A stretch of 64,000 nt of DNA, from positions 1,054,001 through 1,118,000 of the forward strand of contig CADCSX010000007.1 in the NCBI GenBank assembly GCA_902805475.1, in the 5' to 3' direction. Source of the stretch: Entonaema liquescens (lineage: Eukaryota; Ascomycota; Sordariomycetes; Xylariales; Xylariaceae). The position numbers were made by a program, and so were the translations under genes. The stretch's first letter is position 1, and the number at the start of each line of letters is the position of its first letter. The notes under the pieces were generated by a model that worked only from the letters and a program-made list of their open reading frames with translations, was not told the origin of the DNA and did no database searches. Shown piece after piece: positions 1-12,439 of the stretch.

Positions 1-2260
1 GTTTATTTTATAACGTTAAAATTATAAAAACGTATTTATAATTAATGTATATTAAATATTTATTAAAAAAAATTTATTATATTGTATTTAATATATTAAT
101 TTTTAATAATAAAGTTTAAATATTAAAGATAAATTATAATTGGAAAAAATAATATATTTTAAATTAAATTAAAAAAATTAAAACTTTTTTTATTATTAAA
201 AAATATTATTTTTTTAATAATTATCTTTTTTATATAAAATTAAATTATAATAAACGTAAAATAAAAGTAAAACTATACATATTAATACGTATGTTTAAAA
301 TAATATATATATTTCCTTTAATAATTAAAACTTTTATTATATTTATTATTTTTTTTATTTATATTATTAATTTTTTATAATTATCAATAAAAAATTAAAT
401 GTTATTATTATAATATAAAATTAATTTAAGTAATTAAGAAATATTATTTTTAAAATAATAATATTATTTATTAATTAATTTAAATATTTATATTTTATAA
501 TAACTTTTTTTAATTTTTCGAAAAAACTTTTAAAAAAAAAAACCAAATTTAAACCTTCCCCCTTAATAACACTAATATAAAATAAAATCCCATAATAACC
601 ACGTTATTTTAAAATTATTAATAATAATTCCCAAATTCACTATTTTTTATATTTAAAAAAAAAACAAATAAATTTCGATTTAAAAAAAAAACAATAAAAA
701 AACCCACCCTTATTAATTCTTTTTTTAATATATTAATAAAACGTTTATTAATTAATAATTATATAATATTTAACAAAATATAATTTTATATAAATTTTAT
801 TTTTTATATTAATTCGTATAAAAAATAAAATTTTATTAAAAATTTAATTATTTTAAAAAACATTTTATTATTTAACTTTAAAAATCTAATAATATATTTT
901 TAAATTTACCTTTAAATAATTAAATAATTTAATTAATTAATGTTTTTTTCCTATTTAAAATTATTAAATTATTATTATTTTTATAAAATAAATTATTAAA
1001 AATATTTTTAATTAAAAAAACTTTTTATAAATTTTATTTTTTTAATTTAAACATATTTATTACCATTACTATTACCATTACCACTACCACCAACAATAAT
1101 AACAATAATAATAACGTTATAATTAAAATAATTTATAAATATAATATTTAAAATATATTTAATTTTAATAAAAAAAACGTCCCGTTATATACATTTATTA
1201 ATAATTATATATATTATAAAATATATTTATATAATTAACAAATATATAATTTTTTAAATTATATAAAAAGTAATTTAAAAAACTTATATTTACATCGTTA
1301 CTTTCCCGCGTTTTTTTTATAATAATATTTTTTTTTTATTAAACTTTTTTTTTTACCACTAATTTAAAAAAAACAACTATTATATCGATCATACCAAGTT
1401 TTTTTTAATTATTAATTAATAAAGTAATTATAAATTTTATAATATATAATTATATTAAAATATAATTAATATAAATTTAAAAAATATTTTAATTTTATAT
1501 ATTTAAATTTATAATTATTTACATATTAATAATTATTAATATAATTAATGTATAAACAATTACAATTTATAATAAAAATATATAATATTTTTAATAATAA
1601 TATTAAATTAAAATATTAATTTAATAAATGGTATTTACATTTATTATTATTATAATAGTGGTAAAACATATTATTTTTTTATAAATATATAAAATTTTTA
1701 ATAATATAATATATTATATATATATATTAATTAAAAATTAACAACTTTATTAATATTAATATTAATATTTAAATTAATGTTTATTTTACTTTTTATTTTT
1801 ATTTTACTTTTTACTTTTATTTTATTTTTTATTTTTACATTAATAAAATTTATAATTATTATTATTAACTTAAAAATAATTTATTATATAAATTTATATA
1901 AATTTATATAAATTTATATTTAAACAAAAACAAACCAACGTTTAAATTAATTTTAAAAATAAATTAATAACATTATTTACCGTAAAAAAAAAAAAAAAGT
2001 AATAACGCACGTAATAACTGCTTTTTTTAAAAAAAAAACGATGAAATTATTAATGATAAATAAAAAGCTTTATTACATAATATATTTAAGTTTATAAATA
2101 AAATAAATTAATTATAATTATTTATTAATATTTATAAAAACTTTTTAAATTATAAATTATAATTATATACGTAAATATATATTTTAATAAACATAATTAT
2201 AATTATTATAATGAATATTTATAATAAATATAATTATAATATTTTTAAAATATATAAATA

Positions 2261-2348
2261 CTTATTGTAATTTAAATAATTATAATATTATAAATGTGTA
2301 AATATTTATTGTAATTTAAATAATTATAACATTATAAATGCGTAATTA
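2261..2348. repeat. Two-copy direct repeat, 44 bp period
   Basis: Two adjacent copies of a roughly 44 bp AT-rich unit that begins with TTATTGTAATTTAAATAATT and ends near an ATAAATG(T/C)G segment. The copies differ by a few transitions, the pattern expected from RIP on a duplication. Confidence 0.6.
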
Positions 2349-3014
2349 TTTATTATAATTATAATTTATTTTTATATTATTTTTTTATATAATTATTAAA
2401 TATTATTAAATCGACAATATAATATTAAAGTTTTTTATACGTATAAAAGTTTTTTAAAAAAATAACTTTATATTTATTATAAAATAATATATTAAAATAT
2501 ATATTTTAATAATTAATTATTATTTAATAATAAAATGGTTAAAAATATAATACATTATTTAAAATAAAAAAAAGAAATTTAATTAAAGTTTTATAAATTA
2601 TAATAAAGTTTTTAATTATATGGAATAAGAATTAATATATATAATTATAAGTTAATTTTTAAAATTTAATATATAAATGAATTTATTAGGATATTTTTAT
2701 ATATATAAAAAATATTAATATTATATTTTATATTTAATTAAATTTGGTAAATATATAAAAAAATAAAATAAAATAATTAAATTATTAAATATAAAATTAA
2801 TAAAATTATTTAAGTAAAAATAAATAATATTATTTATAAAATTCTTTTATATTTATATTTAATTTAATTTAATATTTGTTTATATAATTTTATTTTTAAC
2901 GTTTATAATTTTAACGGTTATAATATGATAAAATTAATATTAAAAAATTATTTAAATAAATTTATATTTTATAAAAAGGTTTTTAATTATTAAAAGTTTT
3001 AAATAAATATTAAA

Positions 3015-3282
3015 AGTTTTTAAAAGTTAATTAAAAATTATAATATTAAAGGTTTTTAAAAGTTAATTAAAAGTTATAATATTAAAGGTTTTTAAAAGTT
3101 AATTAAAAATTATAATATTAAAAGTTTTTAAAAATTAATTAAAAATTATAATATTAAAGGTTTTTAAAGATTAATTAAAAGTTATAATATTAAAGGTTTT
3201 TAAAAGTTAATTAAAAATTATAATATTAAAAGTTTTTAAAAATTAATTAAAAATTATAATATTAAAAGTTTTTAAAAAACTC
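3015..3282. repeat. 36 bp tandem array, about seven copies
   Basis: The unit starts with GGTTTTTAAAAGTTAATTAA, and its start recurs at 3051, 3087, 3123, 3159, 3195, 3231 and 3267. Copies differ almost only by G versus A at fixed positions (GG/AG at the unit start, AAGTT/AAATT inside). This is a decayed minisatellite with one-strand C-to-T type changes. The array contains almost no cytosine. Confidence 0.8.
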
Positions 3283-6200
3283 GAAAATAAAATAAAAATA
3301 TATTTATTAATTTTATAACTTTATTATTAATTTTAATAATAATATTATTTAATTAAAAAACTTTATTTTTTACAAAAATTTATAAAAATTAAAAATAATT
3401 ATATTATAAAAACATTAGTAATTTAAATATTTAATATTTTTAATAATTAAAATAAAAATATAAACTTTTTTTATTAATTCATTTACAATATTATTTAATT
3501 TTTTGTAATTATATTAATTAAAATTTAAATATATATTTATTATATTAATTAAAATTTTATATTCGCATATAATATTAATTATTAACTTATGTTTTTACAA
3601 ATTCCCTCGTAAAAAATTATATTAACTTAATAAAATTTTACCATTTTATATAAACTTTATATTTATTTATACCGTTTTTCGTTACTTTTTTCTTTTTTAT
3701 TATTACTATAATTTTATTTATTCATTTTAATCGTTTTTTTATTTTCGTAATTAAAAACAAATTTACATTATATATAATAACGTATAAATTTTTAAAAAAT
3801 AAAATAAAAAAATCTTAATATAATAATATTTATTATATTAATAATATAATATAAACTTAATTCCATTTTTTTTATAAAGTTCTAATATTATTTAAAAAAT
3901 TTTCGAACGTATTTATTAATATATTACATTTTTTTACTTAAAAAATAAATATTTATTAATTGAAAAAAAATAAAATAATTACGTAATTTAATATTTTTAA
4001 TATTATTAAATTAAATTCGTTATTATTAAAAATTTCCCATTTATTAAAAACCTCCGTTTTTATAATAAATTATTTATAAAATACTTTAAATTTTAAAATT
4101 TAAAATAATAAAACTTAAAATAATAAATCCATATATTATATTTTTATTTTTTTTATTATATTAATAACATTAATTTTTTAAAATTATATATTAAAAATAA
4201 ATTTAATAAAATTATAAGATTTTTATTAATTAATATAAAAGTTTTTTATTTAAATTAATAAAAAAATTAAAAAAATAATAAATAATATATAAAAATAAAA
4301 ATTATTTAATAATATAAAAATATAATATAATATTTATTTTTTATTTACGTTTTTAATAATATATAAAAATATTATAAATTTTATAATAATAATATTATTA
4401 ATTATTATAAATAATTAAATTTTATGGTAATAATAATTTTTATTACTTTTTATTAAAAAAAATTTAATTTTACATAATTTAAAACTTAATTTATTTATTA
4501 AATATATTATTAAAATAATAGGTTTTTTCTTAACAAATTAAAAAAACAAAAATCTCGATTTTTATTATTATATATAAAATATTTACTTTATTTTATATTT
4601 AATTATAAAAAATAAAAAAAATTTAAACTTTTAATTAATAAATAAAAACTAAATTTTCATTAATAATCGAATCGTTTTAAATATAATTTAATTAATTTTT
4701 TTATTATAAAATATAATTTTTTTTTACATTTATTAATTAATATACGTTTTAATTTTTATAATATAAAAATTTATAAAAATTACGTATAAAAAAATTAAAA
4801 TTATTAATATATTAATTAAAAACTTTATTTATTATATTTAATATATTAAAAAATTTACTTTATTTTTATTCGAAAATTTTTTAAATTTATATTTAATAAT
4901 ATAAAATATTATATAATAAGAAATTAATATATAATTACCAAATATTAAAAAAAATTTTAAAATATAAAAATTTAATAATTTTAAAAAATATTTTTTTATA
5001 TTAATTAAATGTTTTAATTTAAATTATAATAAAAATATTATTATATTTAAAAAATATATTATTATACTTAATAAAAAAACCGTAAAAATAAAAATTTTAA
5101 AAAATATAAAAAATAAAAATAAAAAAACGTAAAATTAAAATAAAATAAAATAAATAATCTTTTTAATAAAACGTATTTATATTTCATTTTTAATAATTTT
5201 TATAAAATTTATTATATTTTAAATTTTATTAATAACGTTTATTTAATATAATTTAATTAAAAATTAATTTTATAAGTTTATTTAAATAACGATAAAACTT
5301 TAAATTTTAATTTCGTAATTATTAATATAAAATATATTTTTTTAATATTTTACTTTTTTTATTTTTATTAAATATTATTATTTTAAATTATTTTTTTTTA
5401 TTTTATTAATATTATTTTACTTAAAATATTTAAAATAATTTATATAATTTATATAATAAATTTAATTATTAATATTAATAAAATATATATATATAATAAT
5501 TAAAATAAAATTATAAAAATTTTAAAAAATTATATAAATTATAACATTTAATATTAAAACTTTAATTATTTTGTTTTATTTATATTTAATATTAATTATT
5601 ATTATTTGTTTATAAATTATATATTTTATTAATGTTTTTTATATATTAATAATATAAATAACTTTAAGATTATTATAACGTTTAAAACGGTAATTAATAC
5701 TTTTGTTTTAATTTTAATTAACATTATTTTTACTTTTTTATTTATTATTTTTACTTTATTTATTATAGTTTTTAATAATTTCATTAAAATTAAAATTTAA
5801 TTAATAATTTAAACCTTTTTCGAAAACTAATTTAAATTAATTAAAAATGTTATTAAATATTTTAATACATTATATAAATATATTTTAAATTAATATAATA
5901 AATCTCATTTTCGTAATAAAAATAATAATAATATTATTATTTTTATTAATTTTTAAAAAATAACTTTTTACGTATAATTTTATTAATTAATTAAAATTAA
6001 TTATTATATTAATATAAATATTATTTAATATATTATTAATTAAATCATTTTATTTAATTATAATATATGTTTCCATTTTAAATATATTTAACGGTTATAA
6101 ACAATTTGATTTTTAAAATAAAATTATTATATTTTTAAATAAATTTAAAATTAATTAATATTAATTATTTACAAATTAATTTATAATATTACCATTATTA

Positions 6201-8071
6201 TTTATTAGTTTAATAAATTATATTAAATATAATAAAATTATTATATTAAATTTTAATATATATATAATATAAATGAAATTAATATAAAAATCGGTTATTT
6301 AAATAAAATATAATTATAAATTTAAAATGATTTTTCGGAATTTTATTTAATTAATTTTAATTTTAAAATATTTATTATAATAATTAAAATTTATTTTATT
6401 ATAAAAATAATAATAATCCCGTTTTTAATTTTATTTAATCGTTAAATATTAAAAAATTAAATATTTAATAAATTAATTAATAATATAATATTAATTATTA
6501 ATAAAAATAGTTAAATTAATAATATAATTAATTTAAATTAATTTAAACATTTTAATTAATATATAACGTTAAAAAACTTTAACGAAAAACGTTTTTTAAT
6601 ATTAAATAATTATAATAATTATTTAATAATTTAATTTTATAAATAAATTATTAAATTAAAAATTATTATATTTTTTTTATTATTTCATTTTATATATAAA
6701 TTTTAACTATTTAATTTTAAATTTTTTAACGTATTAAAATTAAAATATTAATAATAATTTATTTAAATTGTTAAAATTAACGTATATAATTATGTTAAAA
6801 TTAATTTTTTAATTAAATACCATTTTATTTATAATTATATATTTATACGTAATAATATTAAAAATATTTAATATAAATATAAAATATATTTTTATAAATT
6901 ATAAATAATATTAAATTATTTCTAAAACTTATTATCATCGATTTTTATAATTATTTTATATTATAATAAATTTAATTATATAATATTTATTTTTAATTAA
7001 AAAAATAAAAATTTAATAATTTTATTTTTACGCGAAAAAATCGATTAAGTAATTATATATATATTAATAATAAATTTATAAATTATTAATAAATTTTTTA
7101 AATTTATTTGCTTTTATTTAAAGATTTTAAAAATTAACTAAATATTAATATTTTTTATTATAATATATATTTATTAAAAATTTAAAAAGATTATATATAT
7201 AATAATTATAAATAAATTTATAATTATAAAAAAATTATATAATTTATATATAATAATTATTAAATGATAATAATATTAATTAAAAAAATATATTTTAAAT
7301 TATATTAAATTATTTATAATAAAAAATGGCTGGTTTCGTTTCGTTATTAATAATGCGGAATAATGCGGTTATTAACGTTAAATTATTAAAAAAAAAAAAA
7401 AAAAATATAATAATAAAAAAACATTATATTACATAAGTGGTTTATTAATGTTCGAATAATATTTAAAATATTTATGAATTTTAAAATATATAATTATTAT
7501 AAACTTTTTTTAAATTATAATAATATATTATAATTTTATTATTATTTTTAACGTAAATTATAAAAAGATTTTTATTTTTATAAAAATAATATTATAAAAA
7601 TATATGTTATAAAATTTAACAAATTTATTAAAAAATTAAAAATTAATTTAAATAAATTAAATTTAATAAATAAAGTAAAATTTAATAATTAATAAAAAAA
7701 AATTTTAAAAAATGTTTTTATTTATTTACCGTTTTATAAATTTAATTAATTTTTAATTAATAAAATTATTAAAGAATATTATTAAAAAATAATCATTTAT
7801 ATTTATTAATATATTAAAATATTTTATTTTAAATAATAAATAAATTTAAAAATTTTTAATTTCGATAAAATTAATTTAATTACGTTGATATATAATAATA
7901 TTTAAATTATTTTAAAGATTTTAATAAATGAGGATATTAGTGATTTTATTTTTAAAAAAATGTTAAAAAGAAAATTTAAAAAAAATTTTAAAAAAAAAAC
8001 TTTAAAATAATTAAAAATAAATTTAAAAATATATATAATTAACTATTATATATTACATAACTTTAAAATTG

Positions 8072-8425
8072 TAATTAAAATTTATTTAAAGTTTTTAATT
8101 TATAATTAAAGTTTATTTAAAGTTTTTAATTTATAATTAAAATTTATTTAAAATTTTTAACTTATAATTAAAATTTATTTAAAATTTTTATATCGTAATT
8201 AAAGTTTATTTAAAATTTTTATATTATAATTAAAATTTATTTAAAGTTTTTAATTTATAATTAAAATTTATTTAAAATTTTTATATCGTAATTAAAGTTT
8301 ATTTAAAATTTTTATATTATAATTAAAATTTATTTAAAGTTTTTATATTATAATTAAAGTTTATTTAAAGTTTTTACATCGTAATTAAAATTTATTTAAA
8401 GTTTTTAATTTATAATTAAAACTTT
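8072..8425. repeat. 31 bp tandem array, about eleven copies
   Basis: The unit begins TAATTAAA(A/G)TTTATTTAAA and recurs every 31 bp (8072, 8103, 8134 and onward to 8413). Copies differ mainly by A/G at two positions and by a TTATA/ATCGT variant near the unit end. It lies close to the inner edge of the AT isochore. Confidence 0.8.
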
Positions 8426-8589
8426 TTATAATTATATTATTATAATTAAAAATTTTTTAAAAATTAATTATTAATTATTAATTTTTCATATATCCATTAA
8501 ATATATTTAAATATATAATAAAAAAATAAAAATTTAAATGCGTAAAAACATTTTTTAATAAATTATATAATATAAAAATAAATTAAATT

Positions 8590-8765
8590 AAATATATAAA
8601 TAAATAAATAAATATTAAAATATAAAAAATTATAATAAATTAATATATAAATACGTATTAAAATATAAAAAATTAATATATAAATAAATATTAAAATATA
8701 AATAATTATAATAAATTAATAAAATATAAAAAATTATAATAAATTAATATATAAATATATATTAT
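8590..8765. repeat. Imperfect AT-rich tandem repeat
   Basis: The phrase ATTAAAATATAAAAAATTA, usually followed by TAATAAATTAATATATAAAT, recurs about four times with deletions. It looks like another minisatellite worn by AT-biased mutation. Boundaries are approximate. Confidence 0.5.
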
Positions 8766-9105
8766 AATAAAAATATAACGTAATTATATAATTATATAAA
8801 TTATAAAATATTATTATAAAAAAATATATATATATTAAAAAAAATATATTTAAATTTTATGGGGTTTTTAATAAAATTGTATATATAAAATAAATTTCGG
8901 TTAAATTTTAAATTTTATTTATTTTTTTAATTAATACGTAATATTTTTTTTAAAAATATTACGTCGAATTTATGTAAATAATATTAATATATATATTTTA
9001 TACTTTATTTTAAAAATATAAAAAACAACGAATACCCGATTTTTCTTTTATAATTAAAAAAAGCGTTACTTAATATTTTATTAATTATGGTAATAATATA
9101 ACAAG

Positions 9106-9508
9106 AATATATTGTGTTGGTAATTGAAGTCAAGTTCCTAGATAAACGCGGCCCAATCATAAGAAGCTTAAATCACAATTCGCAGCCCGTGTGCGGGTGA
9201 CAAAATGGACCGACCCGGGGCTGCCGGATAAACAGGAGGGAAATTGAGCCGGAGCCGGAGATTGACTTACTGTGAACATCCAATGAGGATTAGTCTCCTT
9301 ACCGCTTACGGTAATGGCCAGGTACGTACCCTGAGCTTGGGATTCGGTATATTAACACTCATTACATGCACTCGCTTCCTAAATACCAGGAGTCGGGCTG
9401 CATTTAAATACGACTTGCGGCACTATGTTCGTTTCGATTTTCTGATGGTGATTAAAAAAAAATAAAAAAAACTTATTTGAGACATCTCAATTTGTATAAG
9501 CGGTAGGC
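9106..9508. other. Edge of AT isochore and upstream region of the SDR gene
   Basis: About 400 bp of ordinary base composition between the AT block and the dehydrogenase start. Short open frames here lack an ATG or any recognisable domain. The stretch presumably carries the SDR promoter. An A-run lies about 40 bp before the start codon. No other feature is visible. Confidence 0.5.
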
Positions 9509-10357
9509 ATGTCTGATTCAAAGCGAACCGTCCTCATCACAGGCTGCTCAGACGGCGGCATGGGTAGCGCTCTCGCAATTGCTTTCCACGCGGCTGGGTT
9601 CCATGTTTACGCTACAGCACGGAATCCGTCTAAAATGACAGAACTTACATCTCTGGGGATTGATACTCTCCAGTTGGATATACAATCAGAATCCTCGATA
9701 GCCGACTGTGTTAAACAAGTACCGTCGCTCGACATCCTCGTCAATAATGCCGGACTCCAGTTCCTGATGCCGATTGTTGACGTCGACATTGCCGAAGCGA
9801 GGAAATTGTACGATTTGAACGTATGGGGTCACATCGCCATGATCCAGGCCTTCCTACCGTTATTACTCAAGTCCCCCAACGGCGTTATCGTCAACCAGAC
9901 ATCCATCGGAGCCAATGTCGCGATGCCGTTCCAAGCCGTCTACAACTCTTCCAAGGCCGCCCTAGCAATGCTTACAGATTCCCTCCGGTTCGAGCTTCAG
10001 CCCTTTGGTATCAAGGTCGTCGACCTGAGGACCGGGGTCGTTAAAACTAATTTAATCAAGAACCTACGGGATAATAGCGCCCCGAAGCCCCCCAAAGACT
10101 CAATATATCAACCTGCTAAGGAAGTGGTAGAGAAGGCGCTGCGCCAGGAGGGGTTTGAGGGCAAGGGCATGCCGGCGCATCAGTGGGCGGAACTGGTGGT
10201 ACGGGACTTACAAAAAAGCAACTCGCCCGCGGTTATCTGGAGGGGTGAGTCGGCATGTTTAGTGCGCGCCCAGACATTCTTGCCATCTGGGTTATTAGAT
10301 GGTGTGGTTAAGAAGATGGTCGGATTGGACGTCGTTGAGCAGATTGTGAAGAAATGA
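9509..10357 (+). CDS. Short-chain dehydrogenase/reductase, Ayr1-like
   Basis: This is a 282-residue single-exon NAD(P)-dependent oxidoreductase of the classical SDR family. The dinucleotide-binding TGCSDGGMG motif is at residues 11-19, the structural NNAG at 79-82, a catalytic-type serine near 132 (QTSIG) and the YNSSK catalytic pair at 145-149. The GCS(D/E)GG(M/I)G form of the glycine motif and the overall length resemble fungal Ayr1 (1-acyl-dihydroxyacetone-phosphate reductase), which acts in lipid-droplet and ER phospholipid synthesis. Many accessory fungal SDRs share this shape, so the substrate is not certain. There is no signal peptide or obvious membrane segment. The start is the first ATG of the frame (context GGCATGTCT) and the stop is TGA. 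It is isolated between two AT-rich blocks and complete, with all catalytic residues present, so it appears not to have been damaged by the mutation next door. Confidence 0.85.
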   Translation: MSDSKRTVLITGCSDGGMGSALAIAFHAAGFHVYATARNPSKMTELTSLGIDTLQLDIQSESSIADCVKQVPSLDILVNNAGLQFLMPIVDVDIAEARKLYDLNVWGHIAMIQAFLPLLLKSPNGVIVNQTSIGANVAMPFQAVYNSSKAALAMLTDSLRFELQPFGIKVVDLRTGVVKTNLIKNLRDNSAPKPPKDSIYQPAKEVVEKALRQEGFEGKGMPAHQWAELVVRDLQKSNSPAVIWRGESACLVRAQTFLPSGLLDGVVKKMVGLDVVEQIVKK

Positions 10358-12439
10358 GGGCCTAGTATATTACTGCTTACTTCGAAATATGTAGCGTAGA
10401 TGATATTGGATTATACGAAATCGGTGATTTAGGTATGGAAATTTCCTAATATCCGCGTGGGAGTGGTGTGAATTCATCTCGTTCATGTTTCATCTAAATT
10501 ATTACATCAAAGATCAATGAATTACCTATATTATTCGAAAAAGGGAACGGCAACTAGAAGTAGGTAGCCCGTCGCCTCGCTGTCTTCGCATCATGTATGC
10601 GGTAAAACAAGCTGCAAACGTCATTTGCTAGGGTCACAGAGGGATTTGAGAAAATAACATGAGAGTGAAAGGGTCCCTGCTAAGTTTAAGGATCCACGCA
10701 GGTAAACGTTGGGCATTGAGGAATGGCCGTTTAAGGTTCGACCCCGACGTAGTTACAAGAAAAACATATCGGTTGAGTTGGAAATACACACCCACATCCT
10801 TGCGCGAAGGATTTATAAAATAGGAACCACGAGACTATCCCACTAAGATGCGTCGGCCGAGTTGCATATGCACGTATGGTAGGGCTCGAAAATAAGGTTA
10901 CGGCGTGGACCAACCAAAGTACCCTGTAGACCCAATTCTCTTTCCCTCTCTTTCCTTCTCCCCTTGTAGATTCCTGCGGCTCTTTAAAAGTCCAGAAGCT
11001 TAAAAATTCTTATTATAGCAAAGCAAGATCGTAGCAAAACTTAGTCAGAAAATCATTACCTGTCACGGTAATAAATCGTAAAGTAAATCTTGGAAATATT
11101 AGGTAGACCACGTAGATACAGATGAGTTTGGCTCGGATCCTCCTTTTTGTCATCATCTTAAATTCTAGAGGAGGGTTACTTTTTGGTTATGCGTATCTGC
11201 CTGGGGTCTGCATCTTGACCAATCGACAATAATATTTGTACGTTCCGACCGAACTTTAGTGGGTCTTCGGCTTTGACGCCGGTCCCGATACGGAATTTCC
11301 AGGACGTACCTTTTTCTATTTTCTATTAAAGGAGTCATTCATAATTCATAAATAAACATAAGGAGGTAGCTTCGAAACCTAGTGAGAGTTGCATCTTAAT
11401 CTCGGGTCTCTCTTGACAAACAGCTTGGCTAAATTATACACGGGGATGAAGATAATGTTAGTGCACCGAACAAGCACCATTATTTAGCTGCTTTTGAATG
11501 ATATGTTGTCACTTGGGAATCCGACTACGTGGCGCAAGGCCCTAGACGGGCCACTCTCGACAACCCTGGCCTACACAGGATTCTATTCAGCCGCTCGGGG
11601 ATGTCCAAGACCTTTATCCCGAGAGTTCTCACCCCCAAGCAAAAGAGAGAACAGGGCTCGCAATATTTCACTCACCTAGTCCCGGTAGCTACCGAGAGAT
11701 CTCATAACTAGAAGATACAATCCTAAGAACATCATCTTGTAATATCCCGTCATAATTTGCGCAATTTCCCGACTTGTGTTCACCCATGTTCTTAGGCCCC
11801 TTGTTTTGTTCCCACATCTCGGCACAGATCCGTAGCATAATATGCGTAGACCGTAGGTGACAGGTGTACCTAGATCTGGGAGAACCGTGATAAATCCTGC
11901 GCGTAGCTTCGTAACCAGATAATCCGACTTTGCTTTTCCTGGCAGGGACTAGCAAATACCCATTCGCGGCATTGCTAAATGTGGGCGTAGGCCGATGGAT
12001 TCCATGGTTAGTAAATATTCATTGGACCCTGACAGCCCGCAAGTAGGAAGAGCCTAGCCAACAACTTGAGGATGCGGGATAAGAGGCGCTGAACCTTAAT
12101 CCGAAGACTTGCGCCTTGACGTGTGTATGTGGCGGATCCAATGCTGTACCAGACGGTTGAGGAGCGCATAGAGTACTTATCAGTTATAACAACTCTTAAC
12201 CCGCGCCACGCGCCACCTGCCTACTTTCCCCTCATATGAAAATCCTCGGTAATCTAAAGGAAGCTTGGAAGCTTTTATTCCGGAGTCGCTTATACAGATT
12301 TGTCCTATTTACCTAGTCATTTCCGGCCACGGGGGCTTTGGCAAATAAATACTCAGCATTACGGCTTTGGCTTAGTAAGTATTAAGCTTGGCTTAATCTT
12401 CCACTAGATAAGTATTTTTAGGAAAACTTTATTATGTTA
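10358..12439. other. Gene-free intergenic stretch
   Basis: About 2.1 kb with mixed composition and many stops in all frames. The short frames present show no domain and no intron-exon structure. A B-box-like GGTTCGACCCC at about 10737 lacks the rest of a tRNA. I see no gene, repeat array or mobile element. Confidence 0.5.

Larger units (their letters stand above)
1..9105. repeat. AT-rich, RIP-like isochore without genes
   Basis: Extremely AT-rich DNA fills about 9.1 kb and changes to ordinary composition near 9105-9120. No long open frame or recognisable gene remains. Many surviving cytosines and guanines sit in CpG, as expected after RIP, which favours C-to-T change at CpA. Some patches keep C but almost no G outside CpG (about 540-720, 1040-1100, 3470-3760). 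Others keep G but almost no C (about 2960-3285, 7900-7990). Several decayed tandem arrays lie inside and are listed separately. It may be a mutated transposon graveyard, pericentromeric or subtelomeric. No telomere repeat is visible. Confidence 0.85.

Noticed and set aside
3015..3282. CRISPR-like array
   Set aside because: The units are contiguous with no distinct spacers, and the genome is fungal.
1..9105. Mitochondrial DNA origin of the AT-rich block
   Set aside because: No mitochondrial protein, rRNA or tRNA sequence is visible, and the CpG-sparing, strand-skewed pattern fits RIP better.
9244..9465. 73-codon open frame before the SDR gene
   Set aside because: It starts at a TTG, shows no domain and ends in a poly-Lys stretch caused by an A-run.
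10731..10760. B-box-like GGTTCGACCCC, possible tRNA
   Set aside because: No matching A box, acceptor stem or T-stem pairing could be found around it.
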